DNA of 64,000 bases from positions 4,617,254 through 4,681,253 of the forward strand of contig JAEVLN010000001.1 of assembly GCA_018350325.1 (NCBI GenBank), in the 5' to 3' direction. Origin of the DNA: Globodera rostochiensis (Eukaryota; Nematoda; Chromadorea; Rhabditida; Heteroderidae). The notes beneath the pieces are model-generated. The model was not told the DNA's origin. It saw only the letters and a program-made list of their open reading frames with translations, and ran no database searches. Made by a program: the position numbers and the translations under genes. Below are positions 52,268 to 63,576 of this stretch, piece by piece (within the stretch, counting starts at the first letter, position 1; every line of letters starts with the position of its first letter).

Positions 52268-55107
52268 ATGGTATTAATCAGCTTAAACGTGAAGACAATC
52301 GATGGAAAGGATTCGGTCGTCCGTGTGGATGATGAAGTTTTTTATTTACATATTTCTCATCTCTATGTTTTACTTTTAGATGCCCCTTGGTCACCTTCGC
52401 AATGCAATTGAAGCTTCTACTGGGGTTCACATAAACGATCAAAGACTGATTTTCCGTGGCCGTATTCTCAAGGATGAGTCGTGTTCGCTTAATGCTCAGG
52501 GATTTGTTGATGGGCTGGCAGTGCACGTCGTCACAAAACCGCCACCAGCACCTCCAACGCCAAATATCGATAATGCAGCATCGCAGAGACACCAACAATC
52601 CGAAGAAGAAATGGGAAACTTACAAGTTATAACGCAGACTCTGATTGTCGGACAACTACTTCTCGAACGAACTTCACTTTTCGGAAGTCCAAATATCGCA
52701 ATGGTACGACCCGAAATGCAATTTCATTAGAGCAATTCCATTTTAGGATGCCATTTCCGGCGTACTCGAGGAAATTCGTGGTGTTTTCCAGCTTGAAACG
52801 GAAGCTTCATTGCGGACAAACCTTCCAAACGAAAGTTTTGCAGTGAATGTTGTTTTGCGAGCCAATCGCGAACAAACTGTGGACAGTCCGGCGAGAGAGC
52901 GTTTCGAAGCACTCAAAGTGGAAGTAAAGAAACTCGCGTGGCTTGTTGCGTTGATTAAGGTTTCAAAAAATTAACTTGTTTTTAAAATTTTGGTCACAAT
53001 GTCGGCGCGTAACAAACTAAGATTGATTTTTGGAGAAAAATTTTCTTTTGAAAACATTTAAGAAAAATCGTAGTAAAAAAGATAAATACACTTCTAGAAA
53101 TTGAATTTCTTCCCCAACTGCCCCCCCCCTAAAATTTTCTAGATACGCCATGATTTAAATGCCGTTTTCCCGAAAAACCATATACAAACTAAAATCAAAA
53201 ATTCTTGCCTTACAGTGCTGTGTTATTTGAATTTTCGGAAAGTTTGGTAGCGGTAAAACAACATCGACAAATTCGTATTTATTAAACAAAGGTTTCAATG
53301 ATGTAAATTTAGGCTCAGTTCGCCGACAGAATTGATGCTTTTTTCTCTAATCAAGATGAGCCATCTCAGCAGGAGGCCTATCAAGCGATCGGAGACATTT
53401 TGCTCGCCATGCATTCATTTGATCACTTTGATGAAAATACGATCAAAGGATTCGTTGAACGCGACGGGGACCAAGAGTTGATCACACTTATTCAAGAATT
53501 GGATTCCTGGCAAACACCAGACGATGAGGCACATCTTCAGACTCTAAACCAAAATACCATTGTCAGGTAACTGCGACTTTATAAACACATTTGTTGTTGC
53601 CTTTTTGAGATAGATATATTGAGAATTGATATCTAAAGCTGGATGAGATTTTCTAGCTTTAGATTTTTACCTGGCGAATGATGGATTGTTTTATATAAAT
53701 TCCGGGCTCTAAGCAAATTGCTTTAGACATTGTCTTTCCATGGATTTGAGTCGGCTTTTGGTTATTTTGAGCATGGTGGACGCGAAAATCAATGAGCATT
53801 TGATGAGTCGTTTCAATCGCATTTTGTCTCGTCAGCATAATCTTCAGGTTGGTTTGATAAACTTCATTCGTTTTCATTTAAATGCTTTTAAGTCTTTTTC
53901 GTATGCCGCGCGCCTAATGAATTGTTTTTCGTCCGCCTTTTTTCGAATTCAACACGCGCGGTCGCACATTTACCATTCGATAAGCGACATGGGCGTCCAT
54001 GCGGACGAAAACGGAATGAATAGGCTTTTCCCTCAACTGCTGCACTACGAAAGGGGAACGGAGCCACCGCGAGCTGACATCACACTTACGTTCATTCGTT
54101 CGAGAGGTTTTTTTAATTTGGCCTTAGTGTTTTTTAAATTAAAACTTTTACATGATTTGTCTCGTCTTTATTTTAATTGTGCCTGTTCTTTTAGGGGAAC
54201 CTTATCGCATTCCAACGCCGAGTGGAGAACATTCTACAGGCACTGCAACTCGCTCTTCTGGTCAACCGAACATTCTTCCGCTTTTCACAATCGATCCGTT
54301 CATGACTTGCTCCAGCCGAAGATATCGCGTTTTTGAAAGTGATTCGGTTAGATGAAAACTTACTTTTGATTAATGACCTATAAGAATTTAGCGTCACAAT
54401 GATTTTTGGAATGACCCTGAGACAATTCGGCTTGGAATTCGACCTCCATCAAACTCTGTGACTGCTTCCGCCAATCAACAGCAAAATGGAGGAATGTTGT
54501 ATCATCACAATTCGGGTTCGGACGATACTTTGGTGAACAGAATGGTTCGACACGCGCAAATGAACGCCCAAAGAGAGCGCTTTCGGGAGTCTGTTCTTCG
54601 CGTTGGTGGCAACTCCAGCTCCACTGTGGGTTCTCAACCGAACGAACAAGGGGAAACAGTAAGTGCGAGTCGTTTTGTTGCGCTTTTATTTAATTTTAAG
54701 GCATTTAATAACATCGACGATTTTGCTCGGTTTGTTCGGCAGATATTCCATTCGGTCGTTCGTTCTATGGCTCAAAACAACAGCAGTATTATGCCGTTCA
54801 ACTCTGCGCAGATCAGAAACGCATTTACGGCTAACTCACATGGTACAAACTAAAGTTGTTACTAACACATCGGTTTTTTGATTTGTAGTTTCTGGATTCA
54901 CTCCTATCATCCCTTCTGTTTCATCTCGAGAGTCCGGCGAATTGCTAATGAACATCGGCGCGGCCCGGGTTGGTATATTTATTTTTCGAATAGTGATCAC
55001 GTCGATGTCTTCAGGGCCTGGTTACGGTCACAATTCCATCCGAGGGAAATCAACAACAAAATGTTCAACAGCCACCGTCTACAGACAGCGCCCCTTCCGC
55101 AAACTGA
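52268..55107 (+). CDS. BAG6: BAG6/Scythe-like ubiquitin-domain chaperone
   Basis: BAG6 handles exposed hydrophobic segments and tail-anchored proteins and channels defective products to the proteasome. The start at 52268 begins a ubiquitin-like domain (VLISLNVKTIDGKDSVVRVD; MPLGHLRNAIEASTGVHIND; QRLIFRGRILKDE). A Pro/Gln-rich linker follows. Then comes an alpha-helical region (ISGVLEEIRGVFQLE; RERFEALKVEVKKLAWLVAL; AQFADRIDAFFSNQ; MDLSRLLVILSMVDAKINEH). The rest is mostly low-complexity Ser/Asn/Gln sequence, with VNRMVRHAQMNAQRERFRES near the end. It closes VTVTIPSEGNQQQNVQQPPS at 55107. About twelve exons are used. The Ubl plus DUF3538-like region fits BAG6; a ubiquilin is less likely because no STI1 or UBA domain is seen. 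Confidence 0.7.
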
Positions 55108-55589
55108 ATCAGTTGATGGCCTTATTCCATATTCAAAACATTCAATATGCCTCTATTTTACATGTTTCTTCTCTTGGATGTATACAATAATTCCGTTCGG
55201 GTTTTTTTTGAAAATACGCTAGTTCTACTTTTTTGAACTGTAATTTTATCCGATATTTCCCGATGCATCTGACAAACACTCACTCATTCACGCCATTGCT
55301 CAGCTTAGCATGTTTTGTCACGATTAAATGATGCAGTCTGCATTTTTGACGTTATTCATAAAATGAGAAATATATGATTTTGAACGACTGAGCTATTGTA
55401 AAAAGCTTTATTCATTAATGGTCGGGATGGGTGAGGAAAGGGCCAGTAGAGGGGGGAGAGGCAGTTTTTTTTAAACCGGCAGCATAGATTCGGTTGTCTG
55501 AAATTTTGATTTTGTTAACTAACAAACGGACTCATACAATGCATGACACTTTTTTCTTACCTTAAAGCATAGTTTAACATTGCATGGGG
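55108..55589. other. 3' flank of BAG6-like gene
   Basis: AT-rich sequence lies between the BAG6-like stop and the Merlin element. The last 8 bp (GCATGGGG, 55582-55589) form the left target-site duplication of the transposon. No gene is seen. Confidence 0.5.
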
Positions 55590-56502
55590 GGCAATCATGA
55601 AGAATCGGTATCCCAAAAAAAAAAATTTTTTTTTTTGTTTTTTTAAACACATTCCTGGGATGAAATGTCGCGCTGAGTCCGAATCTGACATCTATTTCAT
55701 CGTATCACACATAAAAACTAATGTTTCGGTGACACAACAAATTTTTTTATAAAAAAACATTTCAAAGATTTGAATACCATCTAACTGTCTATAGCTCGTC
55801 AGATATCAATGAATATTTTTGAGTTTACTGATCAAATTCGTGACAAAGACAGAGCCATTGAATTTTTACGCCAACGTGACATTCTGCGCTCGGATCCACC
55901 AGAATGTCCAAATTATCAATGTAACCGACAAATGACCCTTGTCAAGCGCAGAGATAAGAAAGATGGAATGGTATGGCGGTGCCCAACAGATAGAACGCAA
56001 ATGTCAATTCGCAAGGATTCTTTTTTGGAAAATAGCAATTTGCAGCCAAATGAGTTTTTGATGCTTGCGTATCTATGGGCCCACGGAACGCCTTCGCACA
56101 TCCAGGAAGCGCTCTGTGGCCTTTCAAACCGGACCGTAATCGATTGGAACAACTTCCTCAGGGAAATTTGTTCGCAACAACTCCTGAACAATCCCATTCG
56201 TTTGGGCGGTGTGGGGAGGGTTGTGCAAATCGGTAGTTTCTTCGCATACTTTCTCCAACAATTTTTGGTTAGATGAGAGCCTTATGGCTCGTCGTAAGTA
56301 CCACCGGGGCCACGAAGTGCCCGAACGCTGGGTTTTCGGGATGTACGACGTGCACCAGCAAATTGGCGACATTAGTTTTTATGTGTGATACGATGAAATA
56401 GATGTCAGATTCGGACTCAGCGCGACATTTCATCCCAGGAATGTGTTTAAAAAAACAAAAAAAAAATTTTTTTTTTTGGGATACCGATTCTTCATGATTG
56501 CC
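55590..56502 (+). mobile_element. Merlin-type DNA transposon, 913 bp, long TIRs
   Basis: The left end begins GGCAATCATGAAGAATCGG at 55590 and the right end is its complement, ending at 56502. The two arms match for about 135 bp with only length changes in an A/T run, up to AACTAATGT. The flanks carry an 8 bp near-direct repeat (GCATGGGG at 55582-55589 and GCATGGGC at 56503-56510). Between the arms lies an IS1595/ISXO2-like transposase fragment. TSD length and transposase type fit the Merlin superfamily, which is the eukaryotic relative of IS1016/IS1595. Confidence 0.9.
55809..56388 (+). pseudogene. truncated Merlin/IS1595-like transposase
   Basis: The start at 55809 gives MNIFEFTDQIRDKDRAIEFL, then a zinc-ribbon-like region (CPNYQCNRQMTLVKRR...RCPTDRTQMSIRKDSF) and the helical segment LMLAYLWAHGTPSHIQEAL. 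A 40 nt intron (56233-56272) restores the catalytic start VVQI|DES, which holds the first Asp of the DDE/DDD triad. HRGHEVPERWVFGMYDV follows. The frame then runs straight into the right inverted repeat and stops at 56388 (ISFYV). The second and third catalytic residues and the C-terminal half are missing, so the product should be inactive. Confidence 0.85.
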
Positions 56503-56735
56503 GCATGGGCAGCCGTTGAAAGTCCCGGATCAGCAACCAGGCTTCCCTTCTGGGGAGGAAGGGGTCGGCGGCGAAATTGTCTCAATTTGTTGAGATGCTC
56601 AGCCAAAACGAAAATTTCATAATGCTTGCCCTACTTTAAACAAATGCCAACATAACTCACTCAAATGAAAAACTCAGGCAACAATTTTTATCAACAGTAA
56701 CTGGTTAAACCAAGAGTCACAAGACAAACAGAAGA

Positions 56736-58032
56736 TTAAATGGGGTTCTTGAGCCACTCCTTCAGCGGTCCGTGTTGCTTGAGTAACTTGCAATGCACAC
56801 CGTCAGGGATAACACGGCCCTCCTTGCGGTATTTCTCGTATACCTCGCGATCGAATTTGGTGAAGCCCCACTTGCGGGACAAGACGATGTATTGACGACC
56901 AGGGAACTTGAATTTAGCCCGACGGAACGCCTCCAATGCGTGAGCTTGGTGCTAAATCCAATGTTTGTTGCAAAAGCAAACAAACACACGGACTGACTTG
57001 GTCACGAATACGCACTGACATCAGCATATCACCGATGCTGACACGCGCCACGAGTCCCTGAGGCTTTCCGAACGCACCACGCATCCCAGTCTGCAGACGG
57101 TCCGCACCAGCGCAGGACAACATTTTGTTGATGCGAATTACATGGTATCTAATGTGGAAATCGGAGGATTACCATCAAATGCTACAACGTCCAACGTAAA
57201 AAAAATTGCAAAGATTACGGATGGATTCTGACGCGCATATGAAACCCGTCCTTTCCGCAATTCTTCACCATATATTTGTTCGCACAAATTCGCGCAGCCT
57301 CAAGCGCCTTAACATCAGATTGGTCTCAGTAAGGCTGGCATCGAGAGGGAAAGGGGGCTAAGGAATCTCCCAAGCCACTAAAACTCTGACGAAATGAGGA
57401 CCTATCAAAAGCATCACAATTTGATTTTTTGGTAAGCCGGTATAGTTCGGTTTGTACCCCTTTTTGAAAAAAGGGTTAATCATCACAAAATTTTTCCTCA
57501 AATGTTAGAAAATCTACTTTATGTACTAGGATCTTCTGCTCGTCTTTCTGTGTTTAAAATGTATTTGTACATGTAATTTTGGAAATCGGCTCCGACCCGG
57601 GTAATTGCGGAAAGTTTAAAAAAGTTAGCCTGTCTAAATTGCTGGCACTTTAGAACTTCCACAATTACCCAGGTAATTTCGGAAATACCCGCTCAAAGCG
57701 TTTAATTCTAGAATTGCCAAAAGTAGCCGGTTAATTCCAAAACTAACCGTAATACCCACCTATGGGTTAGCGACCCCCGTTCCTGAAATCGTCGACCCCC
57801 CGTCTAGACTGCAAGAGCCCAAAATTTATAAGCTCAAAAAAACCTCGGACGACAGATGTTCCCGCTCATTCGATATCATATGCACGCAGCATGGGAATTC
57901 GTCAACGGTGGCGCGCTTTCTACCCAAATCAAAAATGCGAATTTTTGGGTCGGGTACACCGCGACAAAAGCGCGACTTCGGATACGGCTTGTTCTTAATA
58001 TAGCGATAACAACGCGCCGGACGTCTTCCCAT
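56736..58032 (-). CDS. rpl-10: 60S ribosomal protein L10 (uL16)
   Basis: uL16 is a late-joining protein of the large cytosolic subunit near the peptidyl-transferase centre. The start at 58032 gives [20 protein letters not shown], then [20 protein letters not shown] and [18 protein letters not shown] in exon 1. Exon 2 (about 57309-57232) gives [20 protein letters not shown] and GFHMRVRIH. Exon 3 reads [20 protein letters not shown] and [16 protein letters not shown]. Exon 4 reads [20 protein letters not shown] and [20 protein letters not shown], ending at 56736. The fit to the family is almost continuous. Intron 1 is about 530 bp, the others 45-75 bp. Confidence 0.95.
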
Positions 58033-58800
58033 TGTCGTTGACTCCCAAAATAAAGATTTCTAGCTTCAAAACAAATCTAAATAACTAAAAACTGTTATAG
58101 TATGTATTTATCTGCGGTATTTACACCACTCCCCACATTTTGGGGCTTATGAAAGTCATACCTTCTTACAACTCAAACATTTTCGGTATCATCCGAAAGC
58201 TTATAATTAGTAGAAGCTTTTAAACGAGAAAAGCTAAGCGATTGGACAATTCTCAAAAAAGTTGTGGCCAAAAAAGTGTTTTCTGTTATACACTTTTTGA
58301 GAATTGTCCAATAGCTCAGCTTTTGCGTTTAAAAGCTTCTATTCATTGCACGCTTTCTAATGGTATCGAAAATGTTTGATTTCGTAAATTTGATGTTATA
58401 ACGAAAAACCGGACGAATCGGAGTGGAACGAATCGTCTTTTTATCCCATTTGCACCAGAACATAACGCCAGATTTTTTAATTCAAATTATAGTATGACCA
58501 GTAATTTGGTAACAATCAGTGTTAACATGTCAACACAACAGGTTTTATTGATGCGGTATTAATTTATTTTTCATCATAGTTTAAGTCTGTGATATGTAAA
58601 AATGTTAACATTGACAACAAAAAAAAGGCAAGAATTCTGACTGAACTAAACGATGATAATGTGACAAGTGAGAAGAATAATGGAATTATAAGCATTTGAA
58701 CCGGGTTCTGGAAAAGAGTACAATTGCTGGTAGTAATAATAGAAGATTACTTGTGGCTAGGCTTTTAAAAGACATCTTCTGATGTTTAAATCTGGCAATA
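58033..58800. other. 770 bp between the rpl-10 start and the copper-ATPase stop, foldback repeat inside
   Basis: This is the rpl-10 upstream region and the 3' flank of the copper ATPase, both on the minus strand. AT-rich, with the foldback repeat listed separately; no gene was found. Confidence 0.45.
58163..58390. repeat. foldback (inverted) repeat, ~228 bp
   Basis: The left arm contains TAGAAGCTTTTAAACGAGAA, AAGCT and GACAATTCTCAAAAA. The right arm contains their complements CTTTTTGAGAATTGTCCAAT, AGCTCAGCTTTTG and CGTTTAAAAGCTTCTA. Weaker pairing extends outwards to TCAAACATTTTCGGTATCAT / ATGGTATCGAAAATGTTTGA. The centre is near 58275. No gene lies inside. It resembles a foldback MITE or a hairpin source. 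Confidence 0.75.
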
Positions 58801-61800
58801 TTAAGCGTTAGACCCTGTAAATAGTTTTGTTTGGGCGTTTGAGCTGTCATCTAAATCTGCTCCATCATCATCGCTCACATCACTGTCAGAAGAAAGAAAG
58901 CTAAAATAGAATTACAAAGTTAAAGTCGATGGAAGAGTTTTGGTTCTGATCTGACCGTTCAGAGGCCGATTTATCCGCATAACTTTTTAGCCCCACATCA
59001 TCCGACGAATGCGGGGGAGACCGGCTCTTCAAAACGCCTTTGGTCGTCCAACGAACACTGCCCAGCGTCCGTTTTCCCTTTTCGATTTCATTGTCCGAAG
59101 AAAAACGCTCCAACGCGGATAAGTCTGTCTGATCGGTGTTTCTCTTTCCCTCTCTCCTGCCCAATCCTTTGTATACATGAACTTCAACTCCATCCTGTAC
59201 AATCATATTCTTCCGGTACCGCTTAAACTCTGCACTAGTCAGTGAATGCTCAGTTGGTTTTCTTAATGTAAAAGTTGCGAAAAATTGACGCGAACATTTT
59301 TTACTTGAATTTCCTTAACAACAGCGAGCTGCTAACGACGGACACGGAGGACAATGCCATCGCGGCAGCGGCCATCCACGGTTGAATATGCACTCCCCAT
59401 GGGGTGAAAACCCCAGCGGCAACCGGAACACCGATGGCATTGTACACAAAGGCAAAGAACAAATTAAGTCGAATACGGCGGACCACTTTACGAGACAATT
59501 GAATGGCACTGACCACGTCAATCAAGTTGTTCTGTTAAAATTAATATAAAAACCTCGGAACATCGATCGCTAGAGGTTTTCGATTAAGTAAATTAACACT
59601 TTAGGACCAAAAGCCCCAAAATAGATGTTTTAAGTCCGAATAGGGTCATTATATTTAGTTTTTTATCAGCCTAATTTTTTCGTTCGGGTTTTGCATTTAC
59701 CGACTTTGACTAGCACAATCCCGGCACTCTCAATAGCCACGTCGGATCCCCGTGCAATTGCAATTCCAACATTAGCAGCGGCCAAAGCTGGACTATCATT
59801 TACTCCATCGCCAACCATGGCAACCACGCGATTTTTGTACTAGACAAAAAAAATAATGATGCGATAAACAGAGAATTCCATTCACGTGTTTATAAATACA
59901 TTGTTGCATACTTTCCCCTACACCCACCTGAAGCTGTTTAATTTTGTCCTTCTTGTGGTTCGGCAACACTTCAGCATACACCTCTCGAATGCCAACCCTT
60001 TTCGCCGTCGCCTCTGCAGTTTTCGCATTGTCCCCAGTGAGCAACACCACATTCATTCCCATCCGATGCAATGCCCAAATCGCCAACGGAGCCTCGCGTT
60101 TCGCTTGATCCACTATGGAAATGATAGCCGCAACCTTACCTGCAAATGCAAAACGTTTAAGAAATTAACAAAAAAGGTACCATTAATTGCACAAAGAGTA
60201 AGAATGTTGCCAGCCTGACGTTCTACGCACAAAGTTTCAGCCAAATGATTGTCTGTCGGAATTTCATTTTCGGTCAACCATTTTTCTGTTCCAATAACAA
60301 CGGAAAACTGCTCCAATGTATTCATAGTCTCTTCGTTTTCGTCAATAATCGCCTAAAATTAAACATTTTCCAATCAAAATTAACAATAAACCCACTTTGG
60401 GTGCGATAGAAACAAATTCCACGTGTTTCCTTTTGTCATTGGAAGGCGAGGGCAGCCCACTCAATTTCACTCGAGACCATTCCTTTTCAGTTGCATTGAC
60501 GACCGACTCATTTAATACAGTAGAAACATCAGAGACCTCACAACATAGGCCAAGGCCAGCTGAGCCTCGAAACTTCGAGACCCGAGCCCAACGGTTGTTG
60601 TGAAGAAACTAAAGATGTAAAATGCAATGTAAAATGCTTTAAACTAACAAAATTTAAATCGAATTAAATAAATTTAACACCTCTTTTGCAAAGCGAACAA
60701 TTGCAGCGCCGATCGGATGTTCGCTATTCGATTCGGCACTTCCCAATAAAAGAGTCAAGCGATGGACCGAAAGTTGGCTTGGTGGTAACGTTGTGAAAAG
60801 CTTGACAACTCGGGGCTTGCCTTCGGTGATTGTGCCAGTCTTATCGAACACAACCGTTCGGATCTGAAAATAACAAATCAACCCGAACTGCGCAGAAAAA
60901 AAAGAATTCAGTTCACACAAACTATATATTTTGACGATTCTTTTTTAAATGATCAGTACAACAGCTCGAAGCTTTTCCGGTCACATCCCAAAAATTTCCC
61001 AATACCACTAAAAGAATTATTTGTTGACTTCGTTCTTGTTCTTTTTGGGTTAATAAACTCTGCTAAATTGTTTGCTTGGTGTTTAAATTCGCGTTTTGTT
61101 TCCTCTCAGAATTTCATCAATAGAAAATATTGCAAAAGTTTTCCATCGAAAACCCCAACGCTCCACACCCTTAAAAAAATTAATTTAAATAGTAACACTA
61201 GCCTTTCTTGCTTGCTCCAGTGGCTCGCCGCCTTTGATCAGAATGCCATTACGAGCCCCGACGCCCGTGCCCACCATTATGGCAGTCGGTGTTGCCAACC
61301 CAAGAGAGCATGGGCATGCAATGGACAGAACAGTGATGGCATATTCAAAAGCTTTTCGTAAAATGTACTCCCATTCTTCCACGCTTATCCCATCGATTGG
61401 AGGAAGGGAAGAACTACATTTACAAATCGGAATTGTAATTTGTACCCAAAATGGAAACCTTGAGTGTGAGGTGTTCGTATGTCCCTTCGTAAAATTGTAT
61501 TTTTTCTCTTTTTGAACAACACCAATGATCAGCCAGACAAAAAAAGTAATCAGCGAAAGGAGAACAATGCACGGAACAAAATAACCGGCTATTTTGTCTG
61601 CTGTTTGTTGAAGAGGAGCCTTTAAAATCACAATAAAAAACGATGAGAGCATACGCGTACAAGGAGTGGTCAAATCAGAGTCCCGTACGATTGGTATCGA
61701 GCCCTGGATTTCTTGGGGGGTTCAGCGGCGACGCCGAAATTTTTTTAGAATTTGTCACATTTTTGTTGGCATGACCACCTCTTGTACAGGTAGGGATGAA

Positions 61801-63576
61801 AGCCAAAAAAAAACTTTGGACGATTGAGCATCTTCCACGAGGCGAACAATTTGCGCAAGAGTTGAGTCCTGCCCAACATGGGTGGCTTGGACGATCAGAA
61901 GACCGGACTGGTTAAGAGAGCCACCAATGACGGGAGAACCTGACAATCCGGCAATAAAAAAACAATAAATCTAAAACCACCTGGCTTCTTGACAACATGC
62001 ATAGACTCGCCGGTGATCAACGACTCGTCAGCCGATGACTTCCCCTCGACGACAATTCCATCCACGGGAATTTTCTCACCCGCCATAACTTTGAGTAAAT
62101 CGCCCCTCTGCACCAGCTCCGTGTCTATTCCACGCTCGGAAATGATGTGCCCGCTTTTCTCATCTCGAGTGATCAGAATGGCAACTTTGGCCTGCATAGA
62201 CATAAGTTTGCTCAACGCTTCGGAAGTTTTGCCCTAAAAATCACCGTTAATGAATTAAAAAACCGCAAAAATCACGGAATGCGTTAAGACCTTTGCTTTG
62301 TTTTCCAACCATCGGCCTAACGAAATGAATACAAAAAGCATTGGAGGAACGTCAAAAAATGTCATCGGACTGGATGGCCAATCCAGCAAAATTGCGGCAA
62401 CGATGATGAAAACAGAGTAAACATAAGCAATCGAAGTGGCCAACGTCACCAACACATCCCTAAAAAAATTTCATATTAACTGATATTTTAAATGAATAAG
62501 TTTAAATCGCAGGACATATTAGCCGTCTTGTGCTTGAGAGCCTTCCAACTTTGCGCGTAAAAATTGCGGCCTCCAAACACCTAAACATTTATCAGTAATT
62601 GATTAATTAATATGCATTAAATGAAGCTATGCAACATTACTCACTTGAACGGGTGTCGCCAGGACAAACAGTATAAGGTTGTCCAAAGAAAGTGCCGAAA
62701 CAAAAATGTGAACTTGCTCATCGTGGTTCATCGGAGTTTTGAGGATCCAATGATAGTATATCATTATCGCCATCACGGGTATTCCGAAAATCAGCGAAAT
62801 GAGAAAAGAGGTTCGCCATCGCACAATGTCATCCTCGTGTCCCAAGCGTTTCACTCGATTGTCGTGCGAGGCCAACTCGGCACTGTAGCCGAGAGACTGG
62901 AAGAACAAAAATGATAAAATGCGTTTCGTTATTAAAAATCTGGCCTTCTTAATTCAGTTTTACAATCAATCACTGTACCCAACCTGTATACGGTCAATTA
63001 TGTCGCGGAGACCAATGAGTGCGGAGGAGTATTCGACGGTGGCCACTGAGGTGTGCAGCGACACTGCGCAAGATTCGACCCCACGCAAAGCCAAGGCATG
63101 CGATTCTATCCTTCGGACACACGAAGAGCAACTCATCCCGCCAATCAAAAGAAGGAAAAGCTTCAAATGGCAAATGAAAGGGACTTACGAGGAGGTTGAC
63201 CTTCTCGTTGTTATTGGCACTATCATCGAGCACATGACAGGGAAAACCGAGATCGTCGATGGCCTGGGCAATTTCCGTAGCTGTTATGACGCTGTCGTCA
63301 TACACGACATTAGCCTTGAGGAACATCAGCACGACACTAATAGAATGCACACCTTAGAAATAAATCATTCTTTACTAATTAATTATAATACGATTCAAGT
63401 GGCATTTTATTTTCCAGAACTCAAAACCCACCCGGCAAGACTCCGATTTGCTTCTCAACCGTTGCTACACATGAAGAACAGGTCATTCCGTCCACAGACA
63501 ATGTGCACTTCTTGAAGGGAGTCTCATCTTTACCGACATGCTTCCCCCCACCCGTGACAGCAGTCGAGCTCATCAT
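58801..63576 (-). CDS. cua-1: copper-transporting P1B-type ATPase (ATP7/CUA-1)
   Basis: This pump exports Cu(I) into the secretory pathway using ATP. The start at 63576 ([11 protein letters not shown]) directly follows a TTGCAG acceptor, suggesting trans-splicing. Two heavy-metal domains are present (GMTCSSC near 63470; GMSCSSC near 63130). Membrane segments follow ([20 protein letters not shown] and others), then actuator TGES, CPC copper site ([20 protein letters not shown]), phosphorylation DKTGTIT, SEHP (Wilson-disease His) and [17 protein letters not shown]. Hinge [20 protein letters not shown] and C-terminal helices ([20 protein letters not shown]) come next. The tail is long, Ser/Asp-rich, and ends at 58801. 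About 14 exons are needed. Mammalian ATP7 has six metal domains, so this N-terminus is short. Confidence 0.95.
61657..61787. repeat. 131 bp inverted-repeat insertion in copper-ATPase intron
   Basis: GTACAAGGAGTGGTCA (61657-61672) and TGACCACCTCTTGTAC (61772-61787) are 16 bp inverted repeats with two mismatches. The interior has CAGCGGCGACGCCG and a T-rich stretch. There is no clear TSD, and it looks like a small MITE of an unassigned group. Confidence 0.6.

Noticed and set aside
52268..55107. Ubiquilin
   Set aside because: No STI1 repeats or C-terminal UBA domain are visible; the helical region after the Ubl fits BAG6 better.
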